The notes below the pieces were generated by a model, which was not told the origin of the DNA, searched no databases, and was given only the letters and a program-made list of their open reading frames with translations. Both the position numbers and the translations under genes were made by a program. From positions 558,001-622,000 of the forward strand of contig NZ_CP129121.1 of assembly GCF_030406665.1 (NCBI RefSeq): a DNA stretch of 64,000 bases. Reading direction: 5' to 3'. This document shows positions 32,205-41,114 of this stretch, in pieces; within the stretch, counting starts at the first letter, position 1; each line of letters opens with the position of its first letter. The stretch is from Halomonas halophila. GTDB taxonomy: Bacteria; Pseudomonadota; Gammaproteobacteria; Pseudomonadales; Halomonadaceae.

Positions 32205-32594
32205 TCAAACCGCCTCCTGTGCCCGAAAGGCTGCCTTGGCCGCGCTCATGGCGTTCATGGCCGCGGGAATGCCGGCATAGACCGCCACCTGCAGGACGAT
32301 CTCGACCACTTCCTCTCGGGTCACCCCGGTGTTGAGCGCCGCGCGCAGGTGGAATTCCAGCTGCCCCTGGGCCGTGCCCATGGCGCCGAGCATCGCCACC
32401 GTCAGCATCTCGCGGGTGCGAATGTCGAGGCCGTCGCGGGCGACGACGTCGGCGAAGGCGAAGCCGAGCAGGATCTCGACGGCGTCGGCATCGAAGTCGT
32501 CCAGGTTGCGCGCGACCTTGGCCGGTGCCTCGGGCTCCAGGCGGGCCAGCAAGGCAAGGGCCTCGTCGCGGCGGGTCGTCGGCGCATCGCTCAT
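32205..32594 (-). CDS. Carboxymuconolactone decarboxylase family protein
   Basis: A 129-residue AhpD-like/CMD-fold helical protein. The core FAFADVVARDGLDIRTREML, then TVAMLGAMGTAQGQLEFHLR with H at the active-site position and NTGVTREEVVEIVLQVAVYAG, is the standard CMD pattern. There is no CxxC, so it is the decarboxylase-like rather than the peroxidase type. The start overlaps the aldo-keto reductase stop (ATGA), so the two are coupled. The role is probably auxiliary oxidoreductase or lactone metabolism; the exact substrate is unknown. Confidence 0.85.
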   Translation of the reverse strand: MSDAPTTRRDEALALLARLEPEAPAKVARNLDDFDADAVEILLGFAFADVVARDGLDIRTREMLTVAMLGAMGTAQGQLEFHLRAALNTGVTREEVVEIVLQVAVYAGIPAAMNAMSAAKAAFRAQEAV

Positions 32595-33574
32595 GCGTTC
32601 ACCCCCTTCATGCCCTCGGCGGTGTAGCGCTCGCCGCTGACCGGCAGGCGGGCGGTGGCGGCCTCGAGCCGACGGCATTCGTCCGGCGTCAGCGAGAGAC
32701 TGGCCGCCGCGACGTTTTCCTCGAGATAGCGCGGCCGCTTGGTGCCCGGAATCGGCACGATGTCGTCACCCTGGGCGAGCAGCCAGGCCAGCGACAGCTG
32801 GGCCGGGGTGCAGCCCTTCTCGGCGGCGAGTTCGGCGATGGCCTCGGCGATCCGCCGGTTGGCGGCCATCGCCTCCGGCGCGAAGCGGGGCAGGCCGGGG
32901 CGGAAATCGCCTTCCTCGAAGTCGGAGGCGTCCCGGTAGCGCCCGGTGAGGAAGCCGCGGCCCAGCGGCGAGTAGGGCACGAAGCCGATGCCGAGCTCGC
33001 GGCAGGTCGGCAGCACCGCGGCTTCGACGTCGCGGGTCCACAGCGAGTATTCGGTCTGCACGGCGCTGATCGGGTGCACGGCGTGGGCCCGGCGCAGGGT
33101 CTCGGCGCCGACCTCGCACAGGCCGATGCGGGCGATCTTGCCTTCCTCGACCAGGCGCGACAGCCCCTCCATGGTGTCCTCGATCGGCCGCGCCGGGTCG
33201 ATGCGGTGCACGTAGTAGAGATCGATGCGCTCGACGCCGAGCCGGCGCAGCGAGCCCTCGCAGGCCTCGCGGGCGTAGACCGCGCTATTGTCCAGGCTGC
33301 GCCGGTACTCGCCGGGGCGGCGCACGATGCCGAACTTGGTGGCGACCTTGACCTCGGGCCGCTGGCGGGCGAGGAAGTTGCCGAGCAGGGTCTCGTTGTG
33401 GTGAGAGCCGTACATGTCGGCGGTGTCGAAGAAGTCCACGCCGAGCTCGACCGCCCTGGCCAATACGCGCCGGGATTCGTCATCATGGCGCGGACCGTAG
33501 AATTCGCTCATGCCCATGCAGCCGAGGCCGATGGCCGATACCGTCAGGTCCTGTCCGAGAGTGCGTCGTTGCAT
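32591..33574 (-). CDS. Aldo/keto reductase
   Basis: A 327-residue NADPH-dependent (alpha/beta)8 reductase. It contains LGQDLTVSAIGLGCMGMSEF, the catalytic D and Y in FFDTADMYGSHHNE, K in VATKFG, H in DLYYVHRIDP, and the NADP loop IPGTKRPRYLEENVAA. It is of the AKR13-like type that reduces aldehydes or quinone-like carbonyls. The start at 33574 has GGAGG upstream. It is divergent from the LysR gene at 33643 and in operon with the CMD gene, a common arrangement for electrophile-responsive pairs. Confidence 0.9.
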   Translation of the reverse strand: MQRRTLGQDLTVSAIGLGCMGMSEFYGPRHDDESRRVLARAVELGVDFFDTADMYGSHHNETLLGNFLARQRPEVKVATKFGIVRRPGEYRRSLDNSAVYAREACEGSLRRLGVERIDLYYVHRIDPARPIEDTMEGLSRLVEEGKIARIGLCEVGAETLRRAHAVHPISAVQTEYSLWTRDVEAAVLPTCRELGIGFVPYSPLGRGFLTGRYRDASDFEEGDFRPGLPRFAPEAMAANRRIAEAIAELAAEKGCTPAQLSLAWLLAQGDDIVPIPGTKRPRYLEENVAAASLSLTPDECRRLEAATARLPVSGERYTAEGMKGVNA

Positions 33575-33642
33575 GCTGGGGCCTCCTGTGGCGATGCGGA
33601 ACGTGTCGGAAGGCAGCGTCACACACACCGGGAACGCGCAAC

Positions 33643-34563
33643 ATGAACGACTCCGCAAAGCGGATTGCCAGTAATGAAAAGCCGGCCTCGCGCCGGGTCA
33701 ACTGGAACGACGCCCAGGCCTTCCTGGCCGTGGCGCGCCACGGCACCCTGAGCGGGGCGGCCGGTGCGCTGGGCGTGGGCATCGCCACCCTGGGGCGGCG
33801 CATCGAGCGGCTGGAGGGCGCGATGCGGATTCCGCTGTTCGTGCGCCAGCCGTCGGGCTATTCGCTGACCGCGGAGGGCCAGGCGCTGGTGCCCCGGGCC
33901 GAGGCGCTGGAGGCCGCCGCCCACGCCTTCTCCACCGGCATCGAGGAGGACGAGGCGCTGAGCGGCCGGGTGCGGCTGGCCACCGCCGAGAACCTGGCGA
34001 CCCGGCTGATCCTGCCGGCGCTGCCGGCGTTCCGCGAGCGCCATCCGGGCATCGCCATCGATCTGGTCACCGACATCGCCACCGCCAGCCTGTCGCGCCG
34101 GGACGCCGACCTGGCGATCCGCATGGTCAAGCCCGAGCGGGGCAACGTCTCGCTGCGTCGGCTCGCCACCCTGGGCTACGGGCTCTATGCCGGTCTCGAC
34201 TATCTGGCCAGGCGCCCGGCCGGTGCCAAGGGCGGTCATGATGATGCCTATATCACCTGGGGCGAGCGCCACGCTCATCTGCCGGCCGCGCGCTGGGTAA
34301 CCGAGCGGCTCGACGGCCGCGAGCCGGCGCTGACCACCACCTCGCTGGACGCCCAGCTGGTGGCGGCCGAGGCGGGCCTCGGGCTGGCGGTGCTGCCGCA
34401 CCTGCTGGCGCGGGGCCGCGACCTTACCTGCCTCGAGGCCGACATCGGCGTCGAGCAGGACATCTACCTGGTGATCCAGACCGACCTGTCGCGGGCGCCG
34501 AGGGTGCGCGCGCTGGCCGACTTCCTGAGCGAGCTGATCGTCGCGAACCGCGAGGCGCTGTAG
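33643..34563 (+). CDS. LysR family transcriptional regulator
   Basis: A 306-residue LysR regulator. The HTH is in VNWNDAQAFLAVARHGTLSG and AAGALGVGIATLGRRIERLE, with the effector domain from about residue 105. It is divergent from the aldo/keto reductase-CMD operon with 68 bases between starts, and is probably its regulator. I see no clear T-N11-A dyad in the gap. Confidence 0.88.
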   Translation: MNDSAKRIASNEKPASRRVNWNDAQAFLAVARHGTLSGAAGALGVGIATLGRRIERLEGAMRIPLFVRQPSGYSLTAEGQALVPRAEALEAAAHAFSTGIEEDEALSGRVRLATAENLATRLILPALPAFRERHPGIAIDLVTDIATASLSRRDADLAIRMVKPERGNVSLRRLATLGYGLYAGLDYLARRPAGAKGGHDDAYITWGERHAHLPAARWVTERLDGREPALTTTSLDAQLVAAEAGLGLAVLPHLLARGRDLTCLEADIGVEQDIYLVIQTDLSRAPRVRALADFLSELIVANREAL

Positions 34564-34591
34564 GCGCCCTAGGGCCGAGTCGCTGGGCCGG

Positions 34592-35242
34592 TCACGCGAA
34601 CGCCAGCAGCCCGGGATCGAGCCGGGTCGCGACGATGCCGAGCCCCAGCAGGATGAGCAGGGCGCCGGCCAGTCGCTCGATGTGTCGCAGGCCGTGACCG
34701 AAGCGCCGGATCAGCCTCGGGTGGCCCGCCAGATGGCCGACCAGCAGGTCCCAGCCGAGCACGGCAGCGATCATCCAGGCCGCGTAGAGGCCCTGCAGGC
34801 CGGCGGGCGTGTCCCGGGCATGCAGCACCGCGAACAGGCTGGCGTAGAACAGCGCGTTCTTGGGATTCAGCAGCCCCGAGGCCAGCCCGGCGAGCAGGGC
34901 GCCGGCCGCTGCGCTGGAGGGCGCCGCGGTCTCGCCGAGGGTGGCGGCGTCGAGCCGTGTCTCGCCCGCCTGACGGATGAACTGAAGGCCCATGAACAGC
35001 AGGAAGGCAGCGCCGGCCCACTGGACGGCGATGAAGGCGTCGGCTTCGGCATCGAGGGCCATCAGCCCGCCCATGGCCAGCAGGATGAACAGCGCGTTGG
35101 CCAGGCCGATGCCGAGGCTGACCAGCGCCGCCGGGCCGCGCCCCCGGGCCATGGCGTAGCGCAGGATCAGGAAGAAGTCCGGGCCGGGGCTGAGCAGGGC
35201 GAGGAAGTGAGCGCCGGCGACCAGCAGGAATTGTTGCAGCAT
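34592..35242 (-). CDS. LysE/RhtB family exporter
   Basis: A 216-residue inner-membrane protein with six TM helices and the LysE signature LLSPGPDFFLILRYAMARGR near residue 16, then SLGIGLANALFILLAMGGL and GLASGLLNPKNALFYASLFA. It exports amino acids or their derivatives such as threonine or homoserine. It lies 98 bases downstream of an AraC gene in the same direction, which probably controls it; this AraC-LysE pairing is frequent. Confidence 0.89.
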   Translation of the reverse strand: MLQQFLLVAGAHFLALLSPGPDFFLILRYAMARGRGPAALVSLGIGLANALFILLAMGGLMALDAEADAFIAVQWAGAAFLLFMGLQFIRQAGETRLDAATLGETAAPSSAAAGALLAGLASGLLNPKNALFYASLFAVLHARDTPAGLQGLYAAWMIAAVLGWDLLVGHLAGHPRLIRRFGHGLRHIERLAGALLILLGLGIVATRLDPGLLAFA

Positions 35243-35340
35243 GACGTTGGTCCTCTCCGGATGGCGGGGAGGCCAGTCTGCGTCGTGCCGGCGCGGCGGT
35301 ATTGAAGGAAAGTGCGCTGACGAATGTAAGGCCGGCGGCC

Positions 35341-36141
35341 TCAGGCGCCGCGATAGCGCCCCGGCGTGATCGCCACGCGGGCCTTGAAGGCGCGCTGGAA
35401 GTGGCCCTGGTCGGCGAACCCCAGCTCCTGGGCGAGATCGGCCAGCCCGGCGCCCTGGCGCAGGCGGCGGCGGGCCTGCTGGATGCGGCGGTCGAGCAGC
35501 CAGGCGTGGGGCGTCAGGCCGGTGTCGCGGCGGAACAGCCGGATCACCTGATAGCGGCTCAGGCCGTGGTCCCGGGCCAGCGCCTCGAGCGACGGCGGCC
35601 GCTCGAAGCGTTCGAGCAGGTGCCGCTGGAGATTGGCCAGGGCGGATGAGTCCGGTCGACGAACGGCCAGGGGCTCGCCGCGACACCACAGGCGTTGGGC
35701 GAGGAATTCGATCAGCCCGGCCTCCTTGTCGGCCGCCGGGGCCGGGGAGAACAGCAGCGCATTGATCCGGCAGAAGGCCCGATAAGGGGCGGGGTCGCGG
35801 GCGATGAAGACCGTCGATGGCAGGGCCCGATCGATGTCGCGTCCGGCTGCGGCCTCAGCCAGCATGTCTCTGGCCCAGGCCGGGTCCAGATGCAGCATCT
35901 GATAGCTCCAGCGGCCTTCCGGCAGCGGATTGCAGTCATGCACGACGCCCGCCGGCACGCTGACCAGGCAGCCCGGCGTCAGGCGCTCGCGGCGGCGCTG
36001 GCAATGGAAGCGGCTCTGGCCGCGGTCGACCACGCCGATCGACAGGGTGGGATGGCTGTGGGGCCGGTAGCAGGCGCGGCTGTCGCTGGCCCGCCGGCTC
36101 TCGACGAAGGGCAGCGCCGGGTCGTGCCAGAACTGGGTCAT
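35341..36141 (-). CDS. AraC family transcriptional regulator
   Basis: A 266-residue regulator. The N-terminal cupin-like sensor has ACYRPHSHPTLSIGVVDRGQ and LTPGCLVSVPAGVVHDCNP. The C-terminal double HTH has LEALARDHGLSRYQVIRLFR and LADLAQELGFADQGHFQRAF, ending in TPGRYR. It is upstream of the LysE gene, so it probably activates amino-acid export in response to its ligand. Confidence 0.9.
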   Translation of the reverse strand: MTQFWHDPALPFVESRRASDSRACYRPHSHPTLSIGVVDRGQSRFHCQRRRERLTPGCLVSVPAGVVHDCNPLPEGRWSYQMLHLDPAWARDMLAEAAAGRDIDRALPSTVFIARDPAPYRAFCRINALLFSPAPAADKEAGLIEFLAQRLWCRGEPLAVRRPDSSALANLQRHLLERFERPPSLEALARDHGLSRYQVIRLFRRDTGLTPHAWLLDRRIQQARRRLRQGAGLADLAQELGFADQGHFQRAFKARVAITPGRYRGA

Positions 36142-36226
36142 GGTCGGGCTTCCTGAGCGTGGCGGCCGAGTCGTCGGCAGGGTAGCACGGACCCGCGATC
36201 GCGGCGGGACCTCATCCGCCCCAACG

Positions 36227-36256
36227 ACGACGGCACCGCCATGGCGGTGCCGTCGT
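36227..36256. terminator. 30-bp perfect palindrome, probable terminator of the malonate operon
   Basis: A perfect 15+15 palindrome, ACGACGGCACCGCC-ATGG..., centred on 36241/36242. It lies 35 bases downstream of the malonyl-CoA synthetase stop and between it and the AraC gene. There is no T run on either strand, so strong pause or processing is assumed. Confidence 0.55.
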
Positions 36257-36291
36257 GTTCGTGGTGGCGGTGTGTCGACAGCCTCGACAGC

Positions 36292-37815
36292 CTAGCGATA
36301 GGTGGCGTCGAAGCGCTGGCGCAGCTCGTTCTTCTGCACCTTGCCCATGGTGTTGCGCGGCAGGGCGTCGATGAAGAACACCCGCTTGGGCTGTTTGTAC
36401 TTGGCCAGCCGGCCCTGCAGGTGGGCGATCACCTGGGCCTCGTCGAGCTTGGCGCCGGGCTGGCACACCACCGTCGCGGTGACGCCCTCGCCGAAGTCCG
36501 GGTGGGGCAGGCCGATCACGGCGGATTCCAGCACCTCGTCCATCTCGTCGATGACCTGCTCCACCTCCTTGGGATAGACGTTGTAGCCGCCGGAGATCAC
36601 CAGGTCCTTGTCACGGCCGACGATCTGCACGTAGCCGCGTTCGTCGCGGGTGACCAGGTCGCCGGTGATGAAGAAGCCATCCTCGAGCAGCTCCTCCTTG
36701 GTCTTCTCCGGCTTGCGCCAGTAGCCGATGAAGACGTTGGGGCCGCGCACCTGGAGCAGGCCGATCTCGCCGTCGGGGACCTCCTTGCCGCTGTCGCGGT
36801 CGACGATGCGGATCTCCACCCCGGGCAGCGGCATGCCCACGGTGCCGGCGCGGCGGTCGCCGTCGTAGGGGTTGGAGAGGTTCATGTTGGTCTCGGTCAT
36901 GCCGTAGCGCTCGAGGATGGCGTGGCCGGTCTTCTCGGCGAACAGCTCGTGGGTCTCGGCGGTCAGCGGCGCCGAGCCGGAGACGAACAGGCGCATGTTG
37001 GCGGTGACCTCGGGGGTGAGGCGATCGTCGGCCACCAGCCGGGTGTAGAAGGTCGGCACGCCCATCATCACCGTGCCGCGGGGCAGCTCCTCGAAGATCA
37101 CGTCGGCGTCGAACCTGGGCAGGAACAGCAGGCTGGAGCCGGCCATCAGGGTGACGTTGCAGGCCACGAACAGGCCGTGGGTGTGGAAGATCGGCAGCGC
37201 ATGGATCAGCCGGTCCTCGGGGGTGAAGCGCCAGGCCTCGACCAGCGCCGCGGCGTTGGAGCCGAGGTTGCGGTGGGTGAGCATCGCGCCCTTGGAGCGG
37301 CCAGTGGTGCCGGAGGTGTAGAGGATCGCCGCCAGGTCGTCGTCCGTGCGCGGCACGGCGTCGTCGAAGGCGGTGGCGGCCGCGGCGCGCTCCATCAGCG
37401 AGCCGTCGGCGGCGGTGCCGAGAGTCTCGACCGCCGGGCAGCCGGTCTCGGCGGCCAGTGCGCGGGCTTCCTCGAGCACCGCCGGGCGGCACACGAACAG
37501 CGCCGGTTCGGCGTCGCTCAGGAAGTAGCGGATCTCGTCGCCAGTGTAGCCGGTGTTGAGCGGCAGGTAGACGGCGCCGGCGCGCAGCGTGGCCAAGTAG
37601 AGCAGGATCGCCTCGGGGCTCTTGTCGACCTGCACCGCGACCCGGTCGCCGGGCGAGACGCCGAGCGCGACCAGGGCGCCGGCCAGCCTGGCGCTCTCGG
37701 CCAGGGCGTCGGCGTGGGAGTAGCGGCGGCCGTCGCGGGTGGTGATGAAGTCGGCGTCGCCACGGGCCTGCATGCGGGCGGCGAAGGTCTTGAACAGGTT
37801 GTTGTTATCGGTCAT
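36292..37815 (-). CDS. matB: Malonyl-CoA synthetase
   Basis: A 507-residue AMP-forming acyl-CoA synthetase. It contains the A3 core LYTSGTTGRSKGAMLTHRNL (residues about 167-186), HALPIFHTHGLFVACN, FVSGSAPL, the A5 ERYGMTETNMN, A8 DEDGFFITGD-like DGFFITGDL, GRDKDLVISGGYNVYPKEVE, and the catalytic Lys in PRNTMGKVQKNEL. The ERYGMTETNMNLSNPY region and length are typical of MatB: malonate + ATP + CoA to malonyl-CoA. The start overlaps the decarboxylase stop (ATGA), as in matAB operons. Context with the TRAP carrier strongly supports malonate. Confidence 0.9.
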   Translation of the reverse strand: MTDNNNLFKTFAARMQARGDADFITTRDGRRYSHADALAESARLAGALVALGVSPGDRVAVQVDKSPEAILLYLATLRAGAVYLPLNTGYTGDEIRYFLSDAEPALFVCRPAVLEEARALAAETGCPAVETLGTAADGSLMERAAAATAFDDAVPRTDDDLAAILYTSGTTGRSKGAMLTHRNLGSNAAALVEAWRFTPEDRLIHALPIFHTHGLFVACNVTLMAGSSLLFLPRFDADVIFEELPRGTVMMGVPTFYTRLVADDRLTPEVTANMRLFVSGSAPLTAETHELFAEKTGHAILERYGMTETNMNLSNPYDGDRRAGTVGMPLPGVEIRIVDRDSGKEVPDGEIGLLQVRGPNVFIGYWRKPEKTKEELLEDGFFITGDLVTRDERGYVQIVGRDKDLVISGGYNVYPKEVEQVIDEMDEVLESAVIGLPHPDFGEGVTATVVCQPGAKLDEAQVIAHLQGRLAKYKQPKRVFFIDALPRNTMGKVQKNELRQRFDATYR

Positions 37816-39179
37816 CTGGCGGTGTCTCCCTTGCCTTGCGCCTTGCGGGCCTTGCGCACGAGGTCCTTGACCTCGCCGGAACGGGCCACGGTGGCGTTGG
37901 CGGTGTAGTTCTCGTGATTGCGCTCGATGTCGTTGAGCACGTAGAGGTAGTTGACCATCAGCCCGGCGGCCTGCTCGAGGCCCTTGGCCGAGGTATCGCC
38001 GAGCCAGTTGATGCGATGCAGCTCGGCGCCGTTGCCCAGGTGGAAGCGGGCCACCGGGTTGAGCGGCAGGCCCTTGGGATTCTTCTCCTCGGCCAGATAG
38101 CGCGCGGCCAGCGGGCGTACGATGGCCTTGAGCGCCTCGGCGCGCTCGGTGTCCTGATGCCAGCCGGGCGCCTCGAGCTCGGCCAGCGCCTCGCGGGTGG
38201 CCTCCGGCAGGGTGGTGTCGCCCTGGCGCTCGGCCAGCCACCGGGCGAAGCCCGGCACCGGCGAGAGCGTGACGAAGTGCTTGAGCTGCGGCAGCTCCTG
38301 CTTGAGCTCCTGCACCACCTGCTTGATCAGGAAGTTGCCGAACGAGATGCCGCGCAGCCCCGTCTGGCAGTTGCTGATGCCGAAGAAGGCGGCGCTGTCG
38401 GCGTCCTCGGGCTCCTCCACGTGGCCCGGGGCAGTCGGGTCGCCGGCCAGGATCGGCTGGATGCGGTCCGGCAGCCCCTTGCACAGCGCCACTTCCACGA
38501 AGATCAGCGGCTCGTCGCCGGTGGCCGGGTGGAAGAAGGCGAAGCAGCGGCGGTCGCGGGCGTCGAGCCGGCGGCGCAGGTCGTTCCAGTCCTGGATCTC
38601 GTGCACCGCCTCGTAGCGGATGATCTTCTCCAGGATCGAGGCCGGGGTGTTCCAGTCGATGCGCTTGAGCATCAGGAAGCCGCGGTTGAACCAGGAGCCG
38701 AACAGGTGGGCGAAGTCGGCGTCGATGGCCGCGAGCTCCGGATGCTCTCGGCGCAGGGCCAGCAGCTGCTCGCGCATGCGCACCAGCTGATAGGTGCCCT
38801 CGGGGGCCAGGTTGAGGCGCCGGAACAGCTCCTGGCGCTTCGGCTCGCAGGCCTCGAACAGCGCCTTCAGCGAGGCGTTGTCGCGGCTCTCGCGATAGGC
38901 GGCGTAGGTGGCGTCGATGCGCTCGGGGTCGGCGGCGAACTCCTCGGCCAGGCGCATGAAGAAGTGCCTTCGCTGGTCGGCGTCGAGCCGCGCGTACATG
39001 GCCAGGGCGCGGCTGGCCAGGGCGATGCTCGAGGCCTCGCCGTCGCTCTCGAGCAGGCCGCGGCAGGCGTCGATCAGCTCGTCGGGGGTGGGGGCGGCGT
39101 CGCCCTCCGAGCGCTTCCAGCGCAGGGCATCACGCTGGGTGATGTTGTTGAGCAGTTCCTGAAGGAAGGTCATGTTCAT
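37812..39179 (-). CDS. matA: Malonyl-CoA decarboxylase
   Basis: A 455-residue decarboxylase converting malonyl-CoA to acetyl-CoA and CO2. The helical N-terminal domain (to about residue 170) is followed by the GNAT-like catalytic domain, with FFGISNCQTGLRGISFGNFL near 269-288, FVTLSPVPGFARWL (the catalytic Ser region) and PVARFHLGNGAELHRINWLG (His and Tyr-type residues) near 395. The last part, NYLYVLNDIERNHENY, is conserved. The start at 39179 has GGAG upstream; ATG 39173 is also possible. It is between the TRAP genes and matB. Confidence 0.92.
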   Translation of the reverse strand: MNMTFLQELLNNITQRDALRWKRSEGDAAPTPDELIDACRGLLESDGEASSIALASRALAMYARLDADQRRHFFMRLAEEFAADPERIDATYAAYRESRDNASLKALFEACEPKRQELFRRLNLAPEGTYQLVRMREQLLALRREHPELAAIDADFAHLFGSWFNRGFLMLKRIDWNTPASILEKIIRYEAVHEIQDWNDLRRRLDARDRRCFAFFHPATGDEPLIFVEVALCKGLPDRIQPILAGDPTAPGHVEEPEDADSAAFFGISNCQTGLRGISFGNFLIKQVVQELKQELPQLKHFVTLSPVPGFARWLAERQGDTTLPEATREALAELEAPGWHQDTERAEALKAIVRPLAARYLAEEKNPKGLPLNPVARFHLGNGAELHRINWLGDTSAKGLEQAAGLMVNYLYVLNDIERNHENYTANATVARSGEVKDLVRKARKAQGKGDTAR

Positions 39180-39192
39180 GGCGGCGTCTCCT

Positions 39193-40527
39193 TCAGCCCA
39201 TGATCAGGTCGGGGAGCCACAGGGCGATGTCCGGGAACAGGCACAGCAGCACGATCGCCAGCACCATGCACAGGGCGTAGGGCAGGCTGCCGGTCAGGAT
39301 GCTGCGCAGCGAGATGTCCGGCGCGATGCCCTTGATGATGAACAGGTTGAGGCCCACCGGTGGGGTGATCAGGCCGATCTCCAGGTTGATGGTCAGCACC
39401 ACCGCGAACCAGTAGGGATCGAAGTCGGCGGCCAGGATGATCGGCAGCAGGATCGGCGCGGTCATCACGATCACCGCCACCGGCGGCAGGAAGAAGCCGG
39501 CCACCAGCAGGAAGACGTTGATGACGCCCATCAGCACCCAGCGATTGACCTCCAGATCGGCGATGGCGCCGGCCACGGTCTGGGTGATGAACAGCGACGA
39601 CAGGGCGTAGGCGAAGACCTCGGCGCAGGCGATGACCAGCATGATCATCACGCTCTCGCGCAGCGAGTCGCGCATGATCAGCTTGATCGGCCCGGCCTGC
39701 CACATGCGGTAGATCAGGATCGCCAGCGCCAGGCACAGGAAGGCGCCGACGCCGGCCGCCTCGGAGGGCGTGGCCACGCCGCCGTAGAGCGCGAACAGGA
39801 TGCCCGCCACCACGGCGAGGAAGGGCAGCACCCGCACCACCGCCTTGAGGTTGGAGTCGACGTTGGCCTTGACCGTCTCCTTGAGCCGGCCGGCGGCCTC
39901 GGCCGCGGGGTTCTGATAGCCCCCGGCCAGCTTGCAGGCGATGATCGTCCACACCATGAACAGCCCGGCGAGCATGAAGCCCGGCACCACGCCGGCGATG
40001 AACAGGCGGCCGATGGAGGTCTCGCTGGCGATGCCGTAGATGATCATGGTCACCGAGGGCGGAATCAGGATGCCCAGGGTGCCGCCGGCGGCGATGCAGC
40101 CGGCGGCCACGCCGTCCGGATAGCCGCGGGTGCGCATCTCGGGGATGCCCATCTTGCCGATCGCCGCGCAGGTGGCCGGCGACGAGCCGGAGAGGGCGGC
40201 GAAGATCGAGCAGGCGCCGATGTTGGAGACGGCCAGCCCGGCCGGCAGGCGGCCCATCCACAGGTCCAGCGAGCGGTAGAGATCGCGGCCGGTGGGCGAG
40301 GAGGCCACGGCGGCGCCCATCAGGATGAACATCGGGATGGCCACGAAGCCGAACTCGGCGATGCGCTCGAAGAAGGTCTCGCCGAAGTAGGTCAGCTCCG
40401 GCATGCCGCGGTCGTAGAGCAGCGCCATCAGCGAGACGCCGCCCAGGGCGAAGGCGATGGGGGTGCCGATGGCCATCAGTACGATGAGGCCGACGGCGAC
40501 GATGATGCCCAGCGTGATCGGATCCAT
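39193..40527 (-). CDS. dctM: TRAP transporter large permease, DctM
   Basis: A 444-residue membrane protein with about 12 helices. Family marks are GTPIAFALGGVSLMAL, ATCAAIGKMGIPEM, AAGCIAAGGTLGILIPPSVT and NLEIGLITPPVGLNLFIIKG. It forms the Na+-coupled translocation unit with DctQ. It begins one base after the DctQ stop. In this operon the substrate is probably malonate, as in the matPQM carriers of rhizobia. Confidence 0.93.
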   Translation of the reverse strand: MDPITLGIIVAVGLIVLMAIGTPIAFALGGVSLMALLYDRGMPELTYFGETFFERIAEFGFVAIPMFILMGAAVASSPTGRDLYRSLDLWMGRLPAGLAVSNIGACSIFAALSGSSPATCAAIGKMGIPEMRTRGYPDGVAAGCIAAGGTLGILIPPSVTMIIYGIASETSIGRLFIAGVVPGFMLAGLFMVWTIIACKLAGGYQNPAAEAAGRLKETVKANVDSNLKAVVRVLPFLAVVAGILFALYGGVATPSEAAGVGAFLCLALAILIYRMWQAGPIKLIMRDSLRESVMIMLVIACAEVFAYALSSLFITQTVAGAIADLEVNRWVLMGVINVFLLVAGFFLPPVAVIVMTAPILLPIILAADFDPYWFAVVLTINLEIGLITPPVGLNLFIIKGIAPDISLRSILTGSLPYALCMVLAIVLLCLFPDIALWLPDLIMG

Positions 40528-40528
40528 G

Positions 40529-41053
40529 TCAGTTCTCCTCGCCGCGCAGCAGTTCCGCGACGTACTGCAGCGTCAGCAGGGTGGCGCCGAGGGCCACCGG
40601 CAGCAGGGCCGGCCACAGCGGCGGGTTCCATACCGTGCCGGTGGTCCACTGGCCGTGCCAGGCCTCGGCGACGTAGACCCAGCTGCCGTAGGCCAGCGCG
40701 GCGCAGAAGGCCAGGCCGACCAGTGAGCCGAGCAGTAGCATGAGCTTGCGGCCGATGCCGCCGACCAGGTCGGGCAGCAGGGTGATGGCGACGTGGCCGC
40801 CGGTCATCAGCACGTAGGCGCTGCCCATCAGCATGGCGCCGGTGACCGAGAAGATGGTGAATTCGGTCTGCCAGCTGGTGCTCATGCCCAGCGCATAGCG
40901 CACGAAGACCATGTGGCAGATGGCGGCGACGCCGGCGATGAACAGCGCGCAGGCGACGTAGGCGGCGCCGCGGGAGACGCCATCCATCAGGCGGATGTAG
41001 CCGCCGACCAGCGGCAGGCGTCGGGCGAGGGGTGAGGTGTTGGCCATGGCCAT
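40529..41053 (-). CDS. dctQ: TRAP transporter small permease, DctQ
   Basis: A 174-residue membrane protein with four helices (about 29-52, 66-85, 105-127 and 143-165). STSWQTEFTIFSVTGAMLMG with the following AYVLMTGGHVAITLLPD is the DctQ consensus. It is the scaffold that pairs with DctM. The start at 41053 has GGGAGG 5 bases upstream. Confidence 0.9.
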   Translation of the reverse strand: MAMANTSPLARRLPLVGGYIRLMDGVSRGAAYVACALFIAGVAAICHMVFVRYALGMSTSWQTEFTIFSVTGAMLMGSAYVLMTGGHVAITLLPDLVGGIGRKLMLLLGSLVGLAFCAALAYGSWVYVAEAWHGQWTTGTVWNPPLWPALLPVALGATLLTLQYVAELLRGEEN

Positions 41054-41114
41054 GTCGTCCTCCCTGAGTCGGAGACACCGGCCCGAAGGCCGGTGTCGTG
41101 GGGCAAAAACCCGG